Counted from the first letter of the stretch, positions 12,180-24,031 are shown. The stretch: DNA of 64,000 nucleotides from Laburnicola sp. R22_1 (GCA_014281115.1 JACONQ010000002.1:2976001-3040000); one strand, 5' to 3'. Numbers and translations: made by a program. The notes: generated from the sequence alone by a model not told the origin.

Positions 12180-12213
12180 TTTAAGCCTTTTATATAACTT
12201 AAAGAATAGGTAT

Positions 12214-12396
12214 TAAAAATCTTTATTATATAGAAATTCTAACTAAGGTTAAGTCTATACTATATATAGAGAGGAGTAAAATAAAAGGCACTAAAACCTA
12301 GTATCTAGCACATAGTAGTAGTAATAAAGTATACACAAAATAATAATAATTTTATTATTAACTTTCTATATAGTAGTATTAATAATAGCAGTTAAT
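12214..12396 (+). mobile_element. SINE-like element C with perfect 13 bp target duplication
   Basis: A 183 bp unit runs from TAAAAATCTTTATTATATAG to ...GCAGTTAAT. AAAGAATAGGTAT stands directly before (12201-12213) and after it (12397-12409). Near position 35 of the unit is AAGGTTAAGTC, which in the copy at about 26405 reads AAGGTCGAATTCG. That resembles a pol III B box (GGTTCGANTCC). No coding capacity. The same unit, also with a 13 bp duplication, is at 63144-63301. Confidence 0.75.
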
Positions 12397-12760
12397 AAAG
12401 AATAGGTATAAAATATATTTAGTTTATTCTTTAAGTTATTAAACTAAATTAGTAGCCTTAGCTCTATAAAAAAATTTAAAGAGAAAGAAAAGAAAATTCT
12501 TAGGGGTGTTATAAGCGCACCTATTATATTTTAAAGACTAAACTAATTAGGGCGCACTACTATTATAGCCTACTTTATTAAGATTAAACTTTTTTTAGCT
12601 ACTTTTCTAATCTAGTAACTTAATTAAGTAACTTTAGGTTAAATTATATAAGCTAAAAAGGCTTACTTATAGTTAGTTAGAGAAGATTTAACTGATAGTT
12701 AGTTGTTATATAATTAAGCAACTATAACTAAGCAAATTAAATAAGTTAGTTATTAGACAC

Positions 12761-13214
12761 ACTACTCGTATAGGCTAGAAGGCAAAAATACTAAGAAAAT
12801 ATTTAAACATATTTAAATTTAATCTAAATTCTGGAAATAAACTTATTTTTACTATTTTTGTTAGGCTTTTCCCATGAGGTTGAAAAAGTGCATTTTGTAT
12901 GCGGAAAATATTTTTTTGCTGACTGGTAGAGGGGTATGACCGAGTGAGGGCCCGGGGTACTGCATGGTACCCCTTTTCGGGCTTACATAACAGATCTTAT
13001 TTGCACAGCTAGCTGTGCAAAAGGTCACGTGGTCTTAATCGCACAGCTAGCTGTGCCTGTATGAGCCGCCAATGGCCTGAGCTTGCTGCGGTAACGCATC
13101 TTGAAGTTCCGCTCCACCCTCACACCTCACACCCATGACTCGCCTACATCAATACCCAGGACGAGGTGAAGAAACCCGCATCTTGCAGCGCTAGCCTCTG
13201 CGCATCCTAGGTCA
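12761..13214 (+). promoter_or_regulatory. Upstream region of the Zn2Cys6 gene with paired palindromes
   Basis: Two copies of a GCACAGCTAGCTGTGC palindrome lie here: TTGCACAGCTAGCTGTGCAA at 13001-13020 and a 16 bp core at 13041-13056, with centres 38 bp apart. A CACGTG E-box (13026-13031) sits between them. A third inverted repeat, GGGGTAC-6-GTACCCC, is at 12954-12973. They lie 160-260 bp before the ATG of a zinc-cluster regulator, the place and symmetry expected for dimeric factor sites. Autoregulation is an inference. Confidence 0.5.
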
Positions 13215-14778
13215 ATGGGTAGCCGGGCGACGCGGGCATGCGATCCGTGCCGAGTCCGCAAGGTGAAATGCAATGGTATGGCCCTGCCCGACGTCTCCAG
13301 CGAGTAGTGACTGATTGACCTGCCCAGGTGCAAATCCTTGCTCACAATGTGGGCACCTCAGCCTCTTGTGCGTCTACTCGACAGCCCCATCGAAGCGCAA
13401 GCCTGGGGTCCGCGGGCGGCTGGTCGCCCAATTGCGCGAGGGGACCAAGCCCGGCGACGCAAGGTCGAGCTCAACTCCGCCCCAGATCGAGTCGCATCCG
13501 TCGCCGTCTTTCGGCGCGGGTTACTCGTCTGACTTTTTCCTCAAGCTCGTGCCGGATTTCCAAGAGGTTGTATTTCCGGTAAACCCCATCATTCTGCCGT
13601 CAGAGATTACGAGGGCGGTCGAGGACATGGATCACAGCTACGAGGACTCGGCGCTGGTGTATGCATTCGGCGCCGTCACCATCAACCTCACTCAGACCAC
13701 TTGGGGCCTCAACGGCGACGTCGCTGCGCGCATGACAGATCTCATGCAGCACAGCATCAAGGCGCATCGGCAGGCCGAGCTAGGTAACGACTCGCTCTGC
13801 AGGTTCCCCTCGACCGTCAAGCGCATCATGACGTGCATCTTCCTCGAGATCTGCTACATGGCGTTCAAGCGCTACGATCGCAGCTTTGCAATTTTGAGAG
13901 AGGCCATCGCTATGATCCAGATGCTTAACGTCGACCAGTACCTTGACGGCCTGAGCGACCACGACATTGCGACCCAGCAGCGCATGTACTGGGAGGCCTT
14001 TATCCACGAGCGCTTCCTGACTATGGTGGCCGCGTATCCTTCTATCCTACCTCCACTGCGGACCGGCTTGCCATTGACGGATCCTGAAGTTCCGTCGCAT
14101 GTCAACGCGGGGTTCGATCGGCTGATTCATCTGTTCCTCATCATGGACGATAGGTTCCTGTCGCACTGGAGAGCGCAGCAGGACCCCGGGCACACGGCGC
14201 CCGAGATGACGGCGGCGTGGATCGAGAGCAAACAGGCTCAGCTGGACCAGGACGAGATTGGAGCGGCCGAGACGGAGCAGACGTTGATTTCCAACGGCTA
14301 TGGCGGCCTTACTGAGCTACAGCATGCTGATCTGTTTGTCACGCGACTCTGGCTGCGGACTCTGGTATGGCAGCTCGCCTTGTCCCAAGGACTTCTGCAG
14401 TCAACCCCTCCGCAAAACTCCCACGAAGGATTCTCGATGCACTTTCCGGCCCGGCGTCTGTCAGCTCAGCTGCGGAATCTCGTTGGCCGTCTAGACAGGG
14501 TCGAAAGCATCGGCATCCATGGGTCCGGCATCCTGCAGAAGCTGTTTGAAATCACGAGTACGGTGGCCGACGTCTTGGCCCTGCCCATCACACCTGGCCA
14601 ACAGGAGCGAGACGCTGAGTCGAGGATAGAGGTCTTTCTATTCCTCGTCAAGTTCCTCCTCGGCTTCGAGCGGATCCCGCTGGACCAGAGTGACTACTTG
14701 AAGGGGAAGGTAAATACGCTGCAGAAGGAGCATGCATCTGGGTTTCATAGTTTGGCTGCATACAGTTTCGACAGTTGA
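13215..14778 (+). CDS. Zn2Cys6 fungal transcription factor
   Basis: Two exons: 13215-13275 and 13328-14778, intron 13276-13327 (GTATGG...CCCAG, branch site CTGAT), 503 residues. The first exon supplies half of the zinc cluster and the intron falls inside it, as is common in this class. The cysteines are 9, 12, 19, 25, 28 and 35, spaced C-X2-C-X6-C-X5-C-X2-C-X6-C. A basic linker follows. From about residue 85 there is a helical region typical of the fungal-specific transcription factor middle domain (LPSEITRAVEDMDHSY, CIFLEICYMAFKRYD, QQRMYWEAFIHERFL). It should act in the nucleus on CGG-containing sites; its pathway is unknown. No stops or frameshifts are present and base use is normal, in contrast to the repeats on both sides. 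A truncated amine oxidase gene converges on it from the other strand. The two may be leftovers of one small cluster. Confidence 0.88.
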
Positions 14779-14828
14779 GCAAACAAAGTAATTGGTAATC
14801 TAGTACATCAAGAATGATCAACTGGGAG

Positions 14829-15243
14829 TCATTTGCCCAGCGCCTCGATAACCTCTTGAATCCCGCGATCGCCGGACCGGACGGGTCCCTCCATATAGCC
14901 CTTCCAGACTAGGGACGTCTCGGTGCCAACAGAGTGAATGTTGTCAAAAGGCTCTCGGATCGACTTTCCAGCTCCCGTCAGGGCGCCTGGTGGCATCACG
15001 GGCCTGGGACCGCCCTGGAACCAGTGGTCCTTGGCCCATTCCTTTTCGAGAATGCTGATCGGCTTGGAGACGTCGGCAGCCGTGCCGAACGCGGCGCGGA
15101 ACTGCTTCAAAACTGCGTCCTGCCGCTCCTGGGCAGAAAGACGTGGCCACTCCCTTCCAGGCTCACCAACGTGGAAGCACGTAATGCTGCACTGGCCGGC
15201 GTCTGGAACGCACGTGTCGCGGGCGAAGCAGATGGTGTGAAGG
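14829..15243 (-). pseudogene. C-terminal fragment of a flavin-containing amine oxidase (MAO-N type)
   Basis: The minus-strand frame from about 15243 to the stop at 14829 reads TICFARDTCVPDAGQ, then CFHVGEPGREWPRLS, LKQFRAAFG, PVMPPGALTGAGKSIREPF, and ends with NIHSVGTETSLVWKGYMEG and AVRSG-like PVRSGDRG. The last part is the conserved C-terminal FAD-contacting region of monoamine oxidase type flavoproteins (HSVGTETS...GYMEGAVRSG). Only about 138 of the usual 450-500 residues are here. The upstream side breaks at about 15245 into unrelated A+T-rich sequence, so the FAD-binding N-terminus is gone. No stops occur within the fragment, which suggests a recent truncation or a piece that escaped RIP. 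It lies 50 bp from the end of the zinc-cluster gene, tail to tail. Confidence 0.8.
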
Positions 15244-15427
15244 GTTCTAATAGTGTAAATTACAGCTATATAGTCCTCATGCGTTTTATATTCGAGCTGA
15301 GGAAAGAAGAAAGAAAGAAAGAGGGAAGGACAGAGAACCCTTCGATAAAATAGACTAAGTCGTCACCAGAGCAACAGCGCTCAGACCAGCAAGAGGACAA
15401 GGCACCGCCTTGTCCAGCAGGGCCTAG

Positions 15428-15667
15428 CCCGTTACACATAAGAGCGAGCAGATCAAGCAGAAGCTGCGAGAACAGAACGTCACTTTAAGTATCATTCCCG
15501 GGGGCTGTATAAGCCTCCTGAAGCCCCTCGATACCGCAATCAACCGGCCTTTTAAGATCTCGCTGGAGGAGGCAACTACAGACTATGTTGACCGCATGGA
15601 GGAGGAAAAAGGAGCTGATTTTAAGTGGTTAGTCAGTAATAAGAGGATCATGGTCACCCATATCTAG
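15428..15667 (+). pseudogene. DDE transposase fragment (pogo/Tigger-like)
   Basis: The open frame reads QIKQKLREQNVTLSIIPGG, then CISLLKPLDTAINRPFK and EEATTDYVDRMEEE, ending VSNKRIMVTHI and TAG. IIPGGCTSLLQPLDTAVNKPFK is the pattern around the last acidic region of pogo/Tigger-type DDE_1 transposases. Only about 79 residues remain and a stop (15425-15427) lies just upstream. The frame ends exactly where repeat D begins (15668). Its base composition is normal, so this scrap escaped RIP. The 180 bp before it (15246-15424), with an A/G-rich AAGAAAGAAAG tract, is unidentified. Confidence 0.7.
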
Positions 15668-16442
15668 TGTGTCCAATAACTAACTTATTTAATTTGCTTA
15701 GTTATAGTTGCTTAATTATATAACAACTAACTATAAGTAAAACCTTCTTTAACTAACTATAAGTAAGCCTTTTTAGCTTACTTAAGTTAACCTAAAGTTA
15801 CTTAACTAAGTTACTAAATTAGAAAAGTAGCTAAGAAAGTCTAACCTTAATAAAGTAGGCTGAAATAGTAGTACATCCTAATTAGTCTAGTTTTTAAAAT
15901 AATATAGATGCGCTTATTATACCTTTTAAAGAAATTTTTATTTCTCTTTAAACCTTTTATAAAGCTAAGGCTGCTAATTTAGTTTAATAACTTAAAAAAC
16001 AAACTAAATATATTTTTATACCTATTTCTTTAAGTCTTATAGAAAGACTAAAAAATTACTTTTTTTAAAACTTTGTTAAGTTGCTTAGTCCTACTTAGTT
16101 AAGTGCTTCTAGCTTCTTTACCTTAACTTAAACTTATATACCTAATAATACTTTTATTTCTTTAATACATTCTAATAAAAAAGGCGTGCTAGACGCCTTT
16201 TAGTGCTCTTTTTCTATTAACTAGGATAAAACTTGCTATAATAGGAAGCTAGTATTATTTATTTAATACTACTAGCCCTATAAGTGCGCTATTAACTTTA
16301 TATTCTAGCCTTTAGCAATCTATAAGTATAGTATAGGACTTACTATAGATAAGAATAATAAGTTTTAGCTTTATAGGTATTATTATATTAGTAGCTATTA
16401 TAATACTACGCTATTTACTAGTAAGAGCATAACTAGTATTAT
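15668..16442 (+). repeat. Repeat family D, right copy
   Basis: Starts TGTCCAATAACTAACTTATT and runs collinear with the minus strand of 12760 down to 6480 (tip; GCGCACC/GCGCTTATTATACC block; CTAAGGCTGCTAATTTAG; AAAAGGCGT...GCGCTATTAAC; AGCATAACTAGTATTATT). The two copies point away from each other and enclose the 2.9 kb GC island. A reversed LTR interrupts it at 16443. Confidence 0.7.
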
Positions 16443-17378
16443 TATAAAAAGTGAATAAATAGATAAGAAGGTAATCGAGTTAGTATTACTAAACTAGTTA
16501 ATTAATTTTAATAAACTGGCTACCTAGCAATCTATATACAAAATAATTTAGACTAACAAACACTTAGTTTTGTATAGTTTAATTATGCCTTTAACTTTTA
16601 TATGTGCTAGTGTTTTAAACTAATGTTTAAACTAGTGTTTTATATACAATAGTGTTTTATATACGAGCTATTATTTTATATACACACTAGTATTTTATAT
16701 ATAAGCTATTATATATAAACTAGTATTTTATATACAAACTAGTGTTTTATATACAAACTAGTATTTTATATATAAACTAGTGTTTTATATACGAGCTATT
16801 ATAAACTTTATTTTACTATTACTTAGTTATAACGTTAATAATAAACGCCTTATTTTAGAATAATTTATTACTTCTTAGTTTGTTATACGCTAATATATTT
16901 TATATTATAAAATAAGTCTTTTATATATTATATTTTGTTTTTTAGTAATAAGTAATTTAATATATATAATATTGCCTTATTTAGTATATTCTTTTTAGCA
17001 ATTGCTTAAAATTGTTAAAGCGCTTAATTGCGACAAGTTTGTTAAAAGTTATTAATTTAGAAAAATTAATTACGAGTTTATTTATATTACGATAGCGTAT
17101 TTTATAATATTTATTTGGTTAGTTTTATATTATATTTTATTTTTAGTTTTAAGTAATTTAATATACATAATATTAGATTTTTTATAATTATCTTTTAGTA
17201 AACTTTTTATGCGTTACTTAAAGTTAACTTTGGCTTTAATTCTAACTTATTATTAGAATAACTATTTTCGTTATTTTTAGGTAGCTTATAGTTATTTATC
17301 TATTTATCTTTTATTATAACAGCGAAATTCTAACATGTTATTTTATTATTTATTTTGCTTACTAATATAGTTTTAACA
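16443..17378 (-). mobile_element. Copia-type solo LTR, reverse orientation
   Basis: Begins TATAAAAAGTGAATAAATAG and ends GCTTACTAATATAGTTTTAACA, the reverse complement of the LTR consensus. It holds about ten units of the 19 bp minisatellite (16605-16805). The 5-mers at the edges (ATTAT, TTCTT) differ, so its flanks were rearranged after insertion. Confidence 0.8.
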
Positions 17379-17867
17379 TTCTTAAATAAGCTAGGTATTA
17401 GAAGTAAACAATTATTAATAAGGTAAATTACTACTCTATTAAGAATAGTGCTTTATATAAGTAGGTAATTACTAGGATATATTATTAAGTACACTTCTAA
17501 GCTCTTCTATAGCCACTTATTAAAGACTAATTAATTAATTAGAGTGTAAGCTTTTAACCCTAGATAGATAGAAGTAGTTAACCTTCTTACTATAGGTATA
17601 GTTTTCTATTCTTCTATTTTAATTCTACTATAAAGCTTCTTTTATTATAGAGATATTAAATTAATATTAATACCCTTATAGTCTTTTTTAGTAACGGTAA
17701 TTCGTAGCACTCCTTTAGGGCATTTGCTAGTAATAGTAGTTTAAAGGTATTAGTAGTTAAGATAGTCCTATATATATTTTTTTTTATAAAAATACTTATA
17801 ATTCTTATTCGAGTCTTCTACTTATAAGCCTTCTTATTTAAGCCACTACTACCTTACTTATTCTAAT
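17379..17867. other. A+T-rich unidentified sequence
   Basis: Highly TpA-rich with no readable frame. It does not match the other repeats of the window. Probably an RIP-decayed repeat whose other copies lie elsewhere. Confidence 0.4.
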
Positions 17868-19044
17868 TGTTATAACTGTATTAGTAAGCAAAATAAATAA
17901 TAAAATAATATGTTAGAATTTCGCTGTTATAATAAAAGATAAATAGATAAATAACTATAAGCTACCTAAAAATAACGAAAATAGTTATTCTAATAATAAG
18001 TTAGAATTAAAGCCAAAGTTAACTTTAAGTAACGCATAAAAAGTTTACTAAAAGATAATTATAAAAATCTAATATTATATATATTAAATTACTTAAAACT
18101 AAAAATAAAATATAATATAAAACTAACCAAATAAATATTATAAAATACGCTATCGTAATATAAATAAACTCGTAATTAATTTTTCTAAATTAATAACTTT
18201 TAACAAACTTGTCGCAATTAAGCGCTTTAACAATTTTAAGCAATTGCTAAAAAGAATATACTAAATAAGGCAATATTATATATATTAAATTACTTATTAC
18301 TAAAAAACAAAATATAATATATAAAAGACTTATTTTATAATATAAAATATATTAGCGTATAATAAACTAAGAAGTAATAAATTATTCTAAAATAAGGCGT
18401 TTATTATTAACGTTATAACTAAGTAATAGTAAAATAAAGTTTATAATAGCTCGTATATAAAACACTAGTTTATATATAAAATACTAGTTTGTATATAAAA
18501 CACTAGTTTGTATATAAAATACTAGTTTATATATAAAATACTAGTTTGTATATAATAGCTTATATATATAATACTAGTTTATATATATAATACTAGTTTA
18601 TATATAAAACACTAGTTTGTATATAAAATACTAGTTTGTATATAAAACACTAGTTTATATATAAAACACTAGTTTGTATATAAAATACTAGTTTATATAT
18701 AAAACACTAGTTTGTATATAAAATACTAGTTTGTATATAAAATACTAGTTTGTATATAAAATACTAGTTTACATATAAAATACTAGTTTGTATATAATAA
18801 CTTATATATAAAATAATAGCTTGTATATAAAACACTATTATATATAAAATACTAGTTTAAATATTAGTTTAAAATACTAGCACGTATAAAAGTTAAAGAC
18901 ATAATTAAACTATATAAAACTAAGTATTTAATAGTCTAAATTATTTTATATATAGATTACTAGGTAGCCAGTTTATTAAAATTAATTAACTAGTTTAATA
19001 ATACTAAATCGATTACTTTCTTATCTATTTATTTACTTTTTACA
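17868..19044 (+). repeat. 5' LTR of copia element with expanded minisatellite
   Basis: TGTTATAACTGTATTAGTAAGC to CTTTTTACA, 1177 bp against 861 bp for the 3' LTR. The difference is mainly a 19 bp unit (CTAGTTTGTATATAAAAYA) repeated about 20 times at 18451-18862, against about five times in the 3' LTR. Confidence 0.88.
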
Positions 19045-19066
19045 GGTTATAAGCCCGGCGCTCTAA
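19045..19066 (+). other. Primer-binding site resembling a tRNA-Ile(UAU) anticodon arm
   Basis: Directly after the LTR comes GGTTATAAGCCCGGCGCTCT(AA), a G+C-rich spot in an A+T-rich element. Its reverse complement reads TTAGAGC-GCCGGGC-TTATAA-CC. That is the end of a D arm, then a 5 bp anticodon stem (CCGGG) and the 7-base loop CTTATAA with anticodon UAU. It would pair with the 3' end of a 5' tRNA half ending near position 39-40. Drosophila copia primes with a 5' half of tRNA-iMet cut at that place. Confidence 0.6.
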
Positions 19067-19429
19067 TAATTTTATTATTTATTAATATCTACCTTTTAGC
19101 TTACTAAGCTATTCTTCTATTAATTTTTTCGATATATACCTCATTTTTCTCAGAATTCCTTTGAGATTCTGATTCTTTTATACTAGCTAGTCTAGTCCTT
19201 TTAGCTTACTAAGCTATCTTGGCAAAATCGGTATTTTGACCAATACCTTATTTTTCTCAGAATTTTCTGAGCTCTTTTACTAGCTGGACTAGTTTATTAC
19301 CTTTTTAGGCAATTTCGATAAGCCTTATTAATTTTTTAAGAAGTACCTTATTTTTCTTAGATTTCTAAGCTCTTTTTGGCCTATCAATCTCATTTATAAT
19401 AAGTTCTAAGATTTCTTCTATTTCTAAGT

Positions 19430-20110
19430 AAAAGATACTTAAGGGTATTTCTAACTATAAGATGTGAAAGCCTAGGACTATTTCTATTCTTATAATAGAA
19501 AATTATATGGCTGTAATTTAGAGTGATAATAATATTGCAATTAAGTTAGTGTCGAAAGATATTAATTTAAAAGCACAATTAATTATTACTTTGTTAGTTA
19601 AAGATTGTTCTTTATAGCATATTAAGTATTTATTTATAGCCAATAAGATGTAAATTTATTTGGAAAATCTTTGTTCTCCTAAAGGTTACTATTCTAAATT
19701 TCTTCTTTTAAAGGAGTTATTTAATAGTACCTTGTTAGATTTTAATTTAATAGAGGAGTACCTTAATAAAATTAAATATTTAATAACAAATCTTGACTAT
19801 AAGTTAATTAAAATACCCAAATAGGTTATTGTGGCCTGGGTATTAAACAATTTAACTTCTAATTATAAGGGGTTTGTTACTTTAGTAGCTTAATTATTTC
19901 GGGATAATTCTTTAAAGATTAATCTAGAGAATTTATTCTCTAATTTAATTAATAAAAGTCGTCGTTAGACACACTTGGATAGTAATAAAACTAAGATTTT
20001 ATACACTAAATTCCAGAATTAACACAAAGTTATAAAGTCTAAACGATTTTGTAATAAGTGTAAAATAAATACGCACTTTACTAATAAGTGTTGGTATTTA
20101 CATTCTAAAA
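19430..20110 (+). pseudogene. copia gag relic
   Basis: The decayed frame reads LVSKDINLKAQL, LLVKDCSL, LLKELFNSTL, KIKYLITNLDYKL and VAWVLNNLTSNYKGF, the helical plan of copia Gag (UBN2-type). It ends with the zinc knuckle CNKCKINTHFTNKC (C-X2-C-X4-H-X4-C, from 20050). Several TAG/TAA codons interrupt it. Confidence 0.75.
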
Positions 20111-20424
20111 ATAAACCTAAATAGTTTAAACAAATCACGATTTTAAATCTAAAAAAGATAAAAAGAATAGATAAAAATCTATTAAATCGTGAATCCGAAT
20201 GTCCATCAGATCGACTAGATCGAAAGCTGTTAGATAAAATGGCTGAGTCATCTAAACTAATGGAAATTAAAAGGTATTATTAACTACCCTAAATAAAAAA
20301 CAAACTAATTCGAAAAAAGGTCATCGAAATTCTCGAAATCTAGAATTTAATTCTAGAAATCCTAAACAAGGATCAAAAACTACTAAGGTATTTATAACTA
20401 CCAAGTCAAAAAGCCCTAATCTAA

Positions 20425-21527
20425 TACTAGATTCAGGTAGTTCATCTCATATTATATCCAACAAAAACCTATTTATAGAAAATTCGTTAGTTAGAAAAAC
20501 TACAAAAATATAATGGGGAAATAACAATATTTTAACTTCGCAATTTATTGGCAACGTGAGCTTTATATATAATAATACTAAGATAGTTTTAAATAACTGT
20601 CTTTATTTGCCTGAATTTAATGTAAATATTATATCAGTAAAGAAATTAGTCGAAAAAGACTTTGTAGTAAACTTTATAAAAGACAAAGCTATAATTAAAA
20701 AGAACACTAAAACAATATTAAAAGCAACTCTAATTGACAATCTTTATACAATAAATATAGACAATATAGTAACAGATAACATTCTATTTGCTAAAAAGGT
20801 TATTAATAAAAATAAAACTATTAGTAACTATAAAGAGAACTTAATATATCTCTATCACAATCGTTTTGGACATAAAAATCTAGACGTTATATGTAAAATA
20901 CTAGGTATAACTAAACCTACTAACTATAAAATTAATTGCTCTAGCTGTATAAAAGCTAAGCTAACAAATAATAACAGTAGAGAAATTACTATTAAAGCAG
21001 ATAATTACTTAGATAAAATAGTAATTGATTTATGTGGGCCTATTACCCTCTCCAAAAATAATTATAAATATATTATATTCTTTCTAGACTCTGCTACTAG
21101 AAAATTAGAATTTAAACTATTAAGACATAAATTAGAATCGTTTGAAGCCTTTAAAGACTTTAAAACAAAAGTTGAAAACCAAAGCAATCGAAAAATTAAA
21201 ATTATTAAAATCGATAATGGCACGGAATTTGCTAATAGTAATTTTACGCTATTTAATAAACAAAATGGTATTATTCACCAATTTAATCCGCTATATACAC
21301 TAGAACAAAATGGTTTAATTAAAAGAATAAATAGAACTATAATAGAAATAGCTAAAAGCTTATTGTTCTATAGTAATTTACCAACTAGTTACTGGCAATA
21401 CGCTGTTAAAAACGCAGTATATATATATAATATTACACTACATAGTAATTTAAATTTTATAAGCCCAAATAAAAACTTTATAAAAAGAAACCTAACTATA
21501 ATAATATTAAAATCTGGGGCTTACTAA
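20425..21527 (+). pseudogene. copia protease-integrase region
   Basis: The aspartic protease site LDSGSSSHI is at about 20428. One TAA follows (before WGNNN, about 20512). From there the frame is open to 21527. The integrase shows the zinc-binding pattern HNRFGH...CSSC, then the catalytic core with D in VIDLCGP, D in KIDNGTEF and E in LEQNGLIKR, so all three DDE residues are kept. The reading frame closes at 21527, before the end of the normal core-to-RT linker. It is the least damaged part of the element. Confidence 0.85.
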
Positions 21528-21643
21528 GTTACTACTTAGTTAAATAACAATTAACTAAACTAGAACCTAAAGCCAAAATAGGTATACTAGTAGGTTATGA
21601 TAACTATAATTATAAAATATTAGATCTAAAAGATAATAAACTA

Positions 21644-22222
21644 GTGTATACTAGAGATGCTAAAATTCTTAAAAATTACTTTTATAACTTTAATAACGAC
21701 TCTAATAAAGAAGTTAATATACTATTTAATAGTAATAATAATATATACCTAGGCAATAACCTAAATAATAATAACAATAACAATAATATAGAACAAACTA
21801 TAGATTCTGAAAATCTAGATTTAAATCATAACGAGAATAATAACGAGAGTAATAACGAGAATAATAACGAGAATAATAACGAGAATAATAACGAGAATAA
21901 TAACGAGAATAATAACGAGAATAATAACGAGAATAATAACGAGAATAATAACGAGAATAATAACGAGAATAATAACGAGAATAATAACGAGAATAATATA
22001 AGCTCTCGCGAATCAAGTCTAGATATATTACTTAATAATACTACTATTAATAATAATAATAAAAGAATCATTTCTAATACCTATAATACAAGGCAAAACT
22101 TTAAAAGAATAACTTTAGAAAACTCAGATGAGTTAATAGATAAACTAGCCTTATTAATAACTAAAAATAATGAACTAACTAGCTACAAAGAAGCTATAAA
22201 TAGTAAAGATAAAGATAATTAG
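21644..22222 (+). pseudogene. copia integrase-RT linker with 12 bp repeat array
   Basis: An open frame of 192 residues begins MYTRDAKILKNYFYNF, a usual post-integrase segment (VxxTRDVxFxE type). At 21833-21998 the 12 bp unit GAGAATAATAAC repeats about 14 times and encodes Glu-Asn-Asn-Asn. The frame ends 10 bp before the reverse transcriptase. Confidence 0.7.
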
Positions 22223-22231
22223 CTAAAAGCT

Positions 22232-23900
<1,669 letters not shown>

Positions 23901-24031
23901 TTAACAAAAGCCCTTAATAGTAATACCTATAACTATATATTTCAAAATCTTAATATAAAATAAAAAGAGTTAAAACTATAGTAGTAATAAATAAAATATT
24001 CTAAATAAAGTATATATTGCTTACGGGGACG

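Larger units (their letters stand above)
6354..12760 (-). repeat. Repeat family D, left copy, broken by three nested insertions
   Basis: Read on the minus strand from its tip at 12760 (GTGTCTAATAACTAAC), this sequence is collinear with the plus-strand copy starting at 15668. Matching pieces are 12397-12760, about 10096-10164 with 12180-12213, 9480-9727 and 6354-6566. Between them sit a family A/C block (10179-12179), a SINE-like element (12214-12396), a telomere-like palindrome (9728-10095) and a solo LTR (6567-9479). Internal protein content is unreadable. Confidence 0.7.

Noticed and set aside
18451..18862. CRISPR-like appearance of regularly spaced repeats
   Set aside because: The 19 bp units are directly adjacent without unique spacers and lie in a retrotransposon LTR of a eukaryote. 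It is a minisatellite.
19045..19066. A tRNA gene at the primer-binding site
   Set aside because: Only an anticodon-arm-length match exists, with no acceptor or T arm next to it, so it is a binding site and not a gene.
21798..22071. Minus-strand frames of repeated Tyr-Ser-Arg and Leu-Phe-Ser opposite the 12 bp array
   Set aside because: They are the antisense readings of a simple repeat within the copia linker and carry no family motif.
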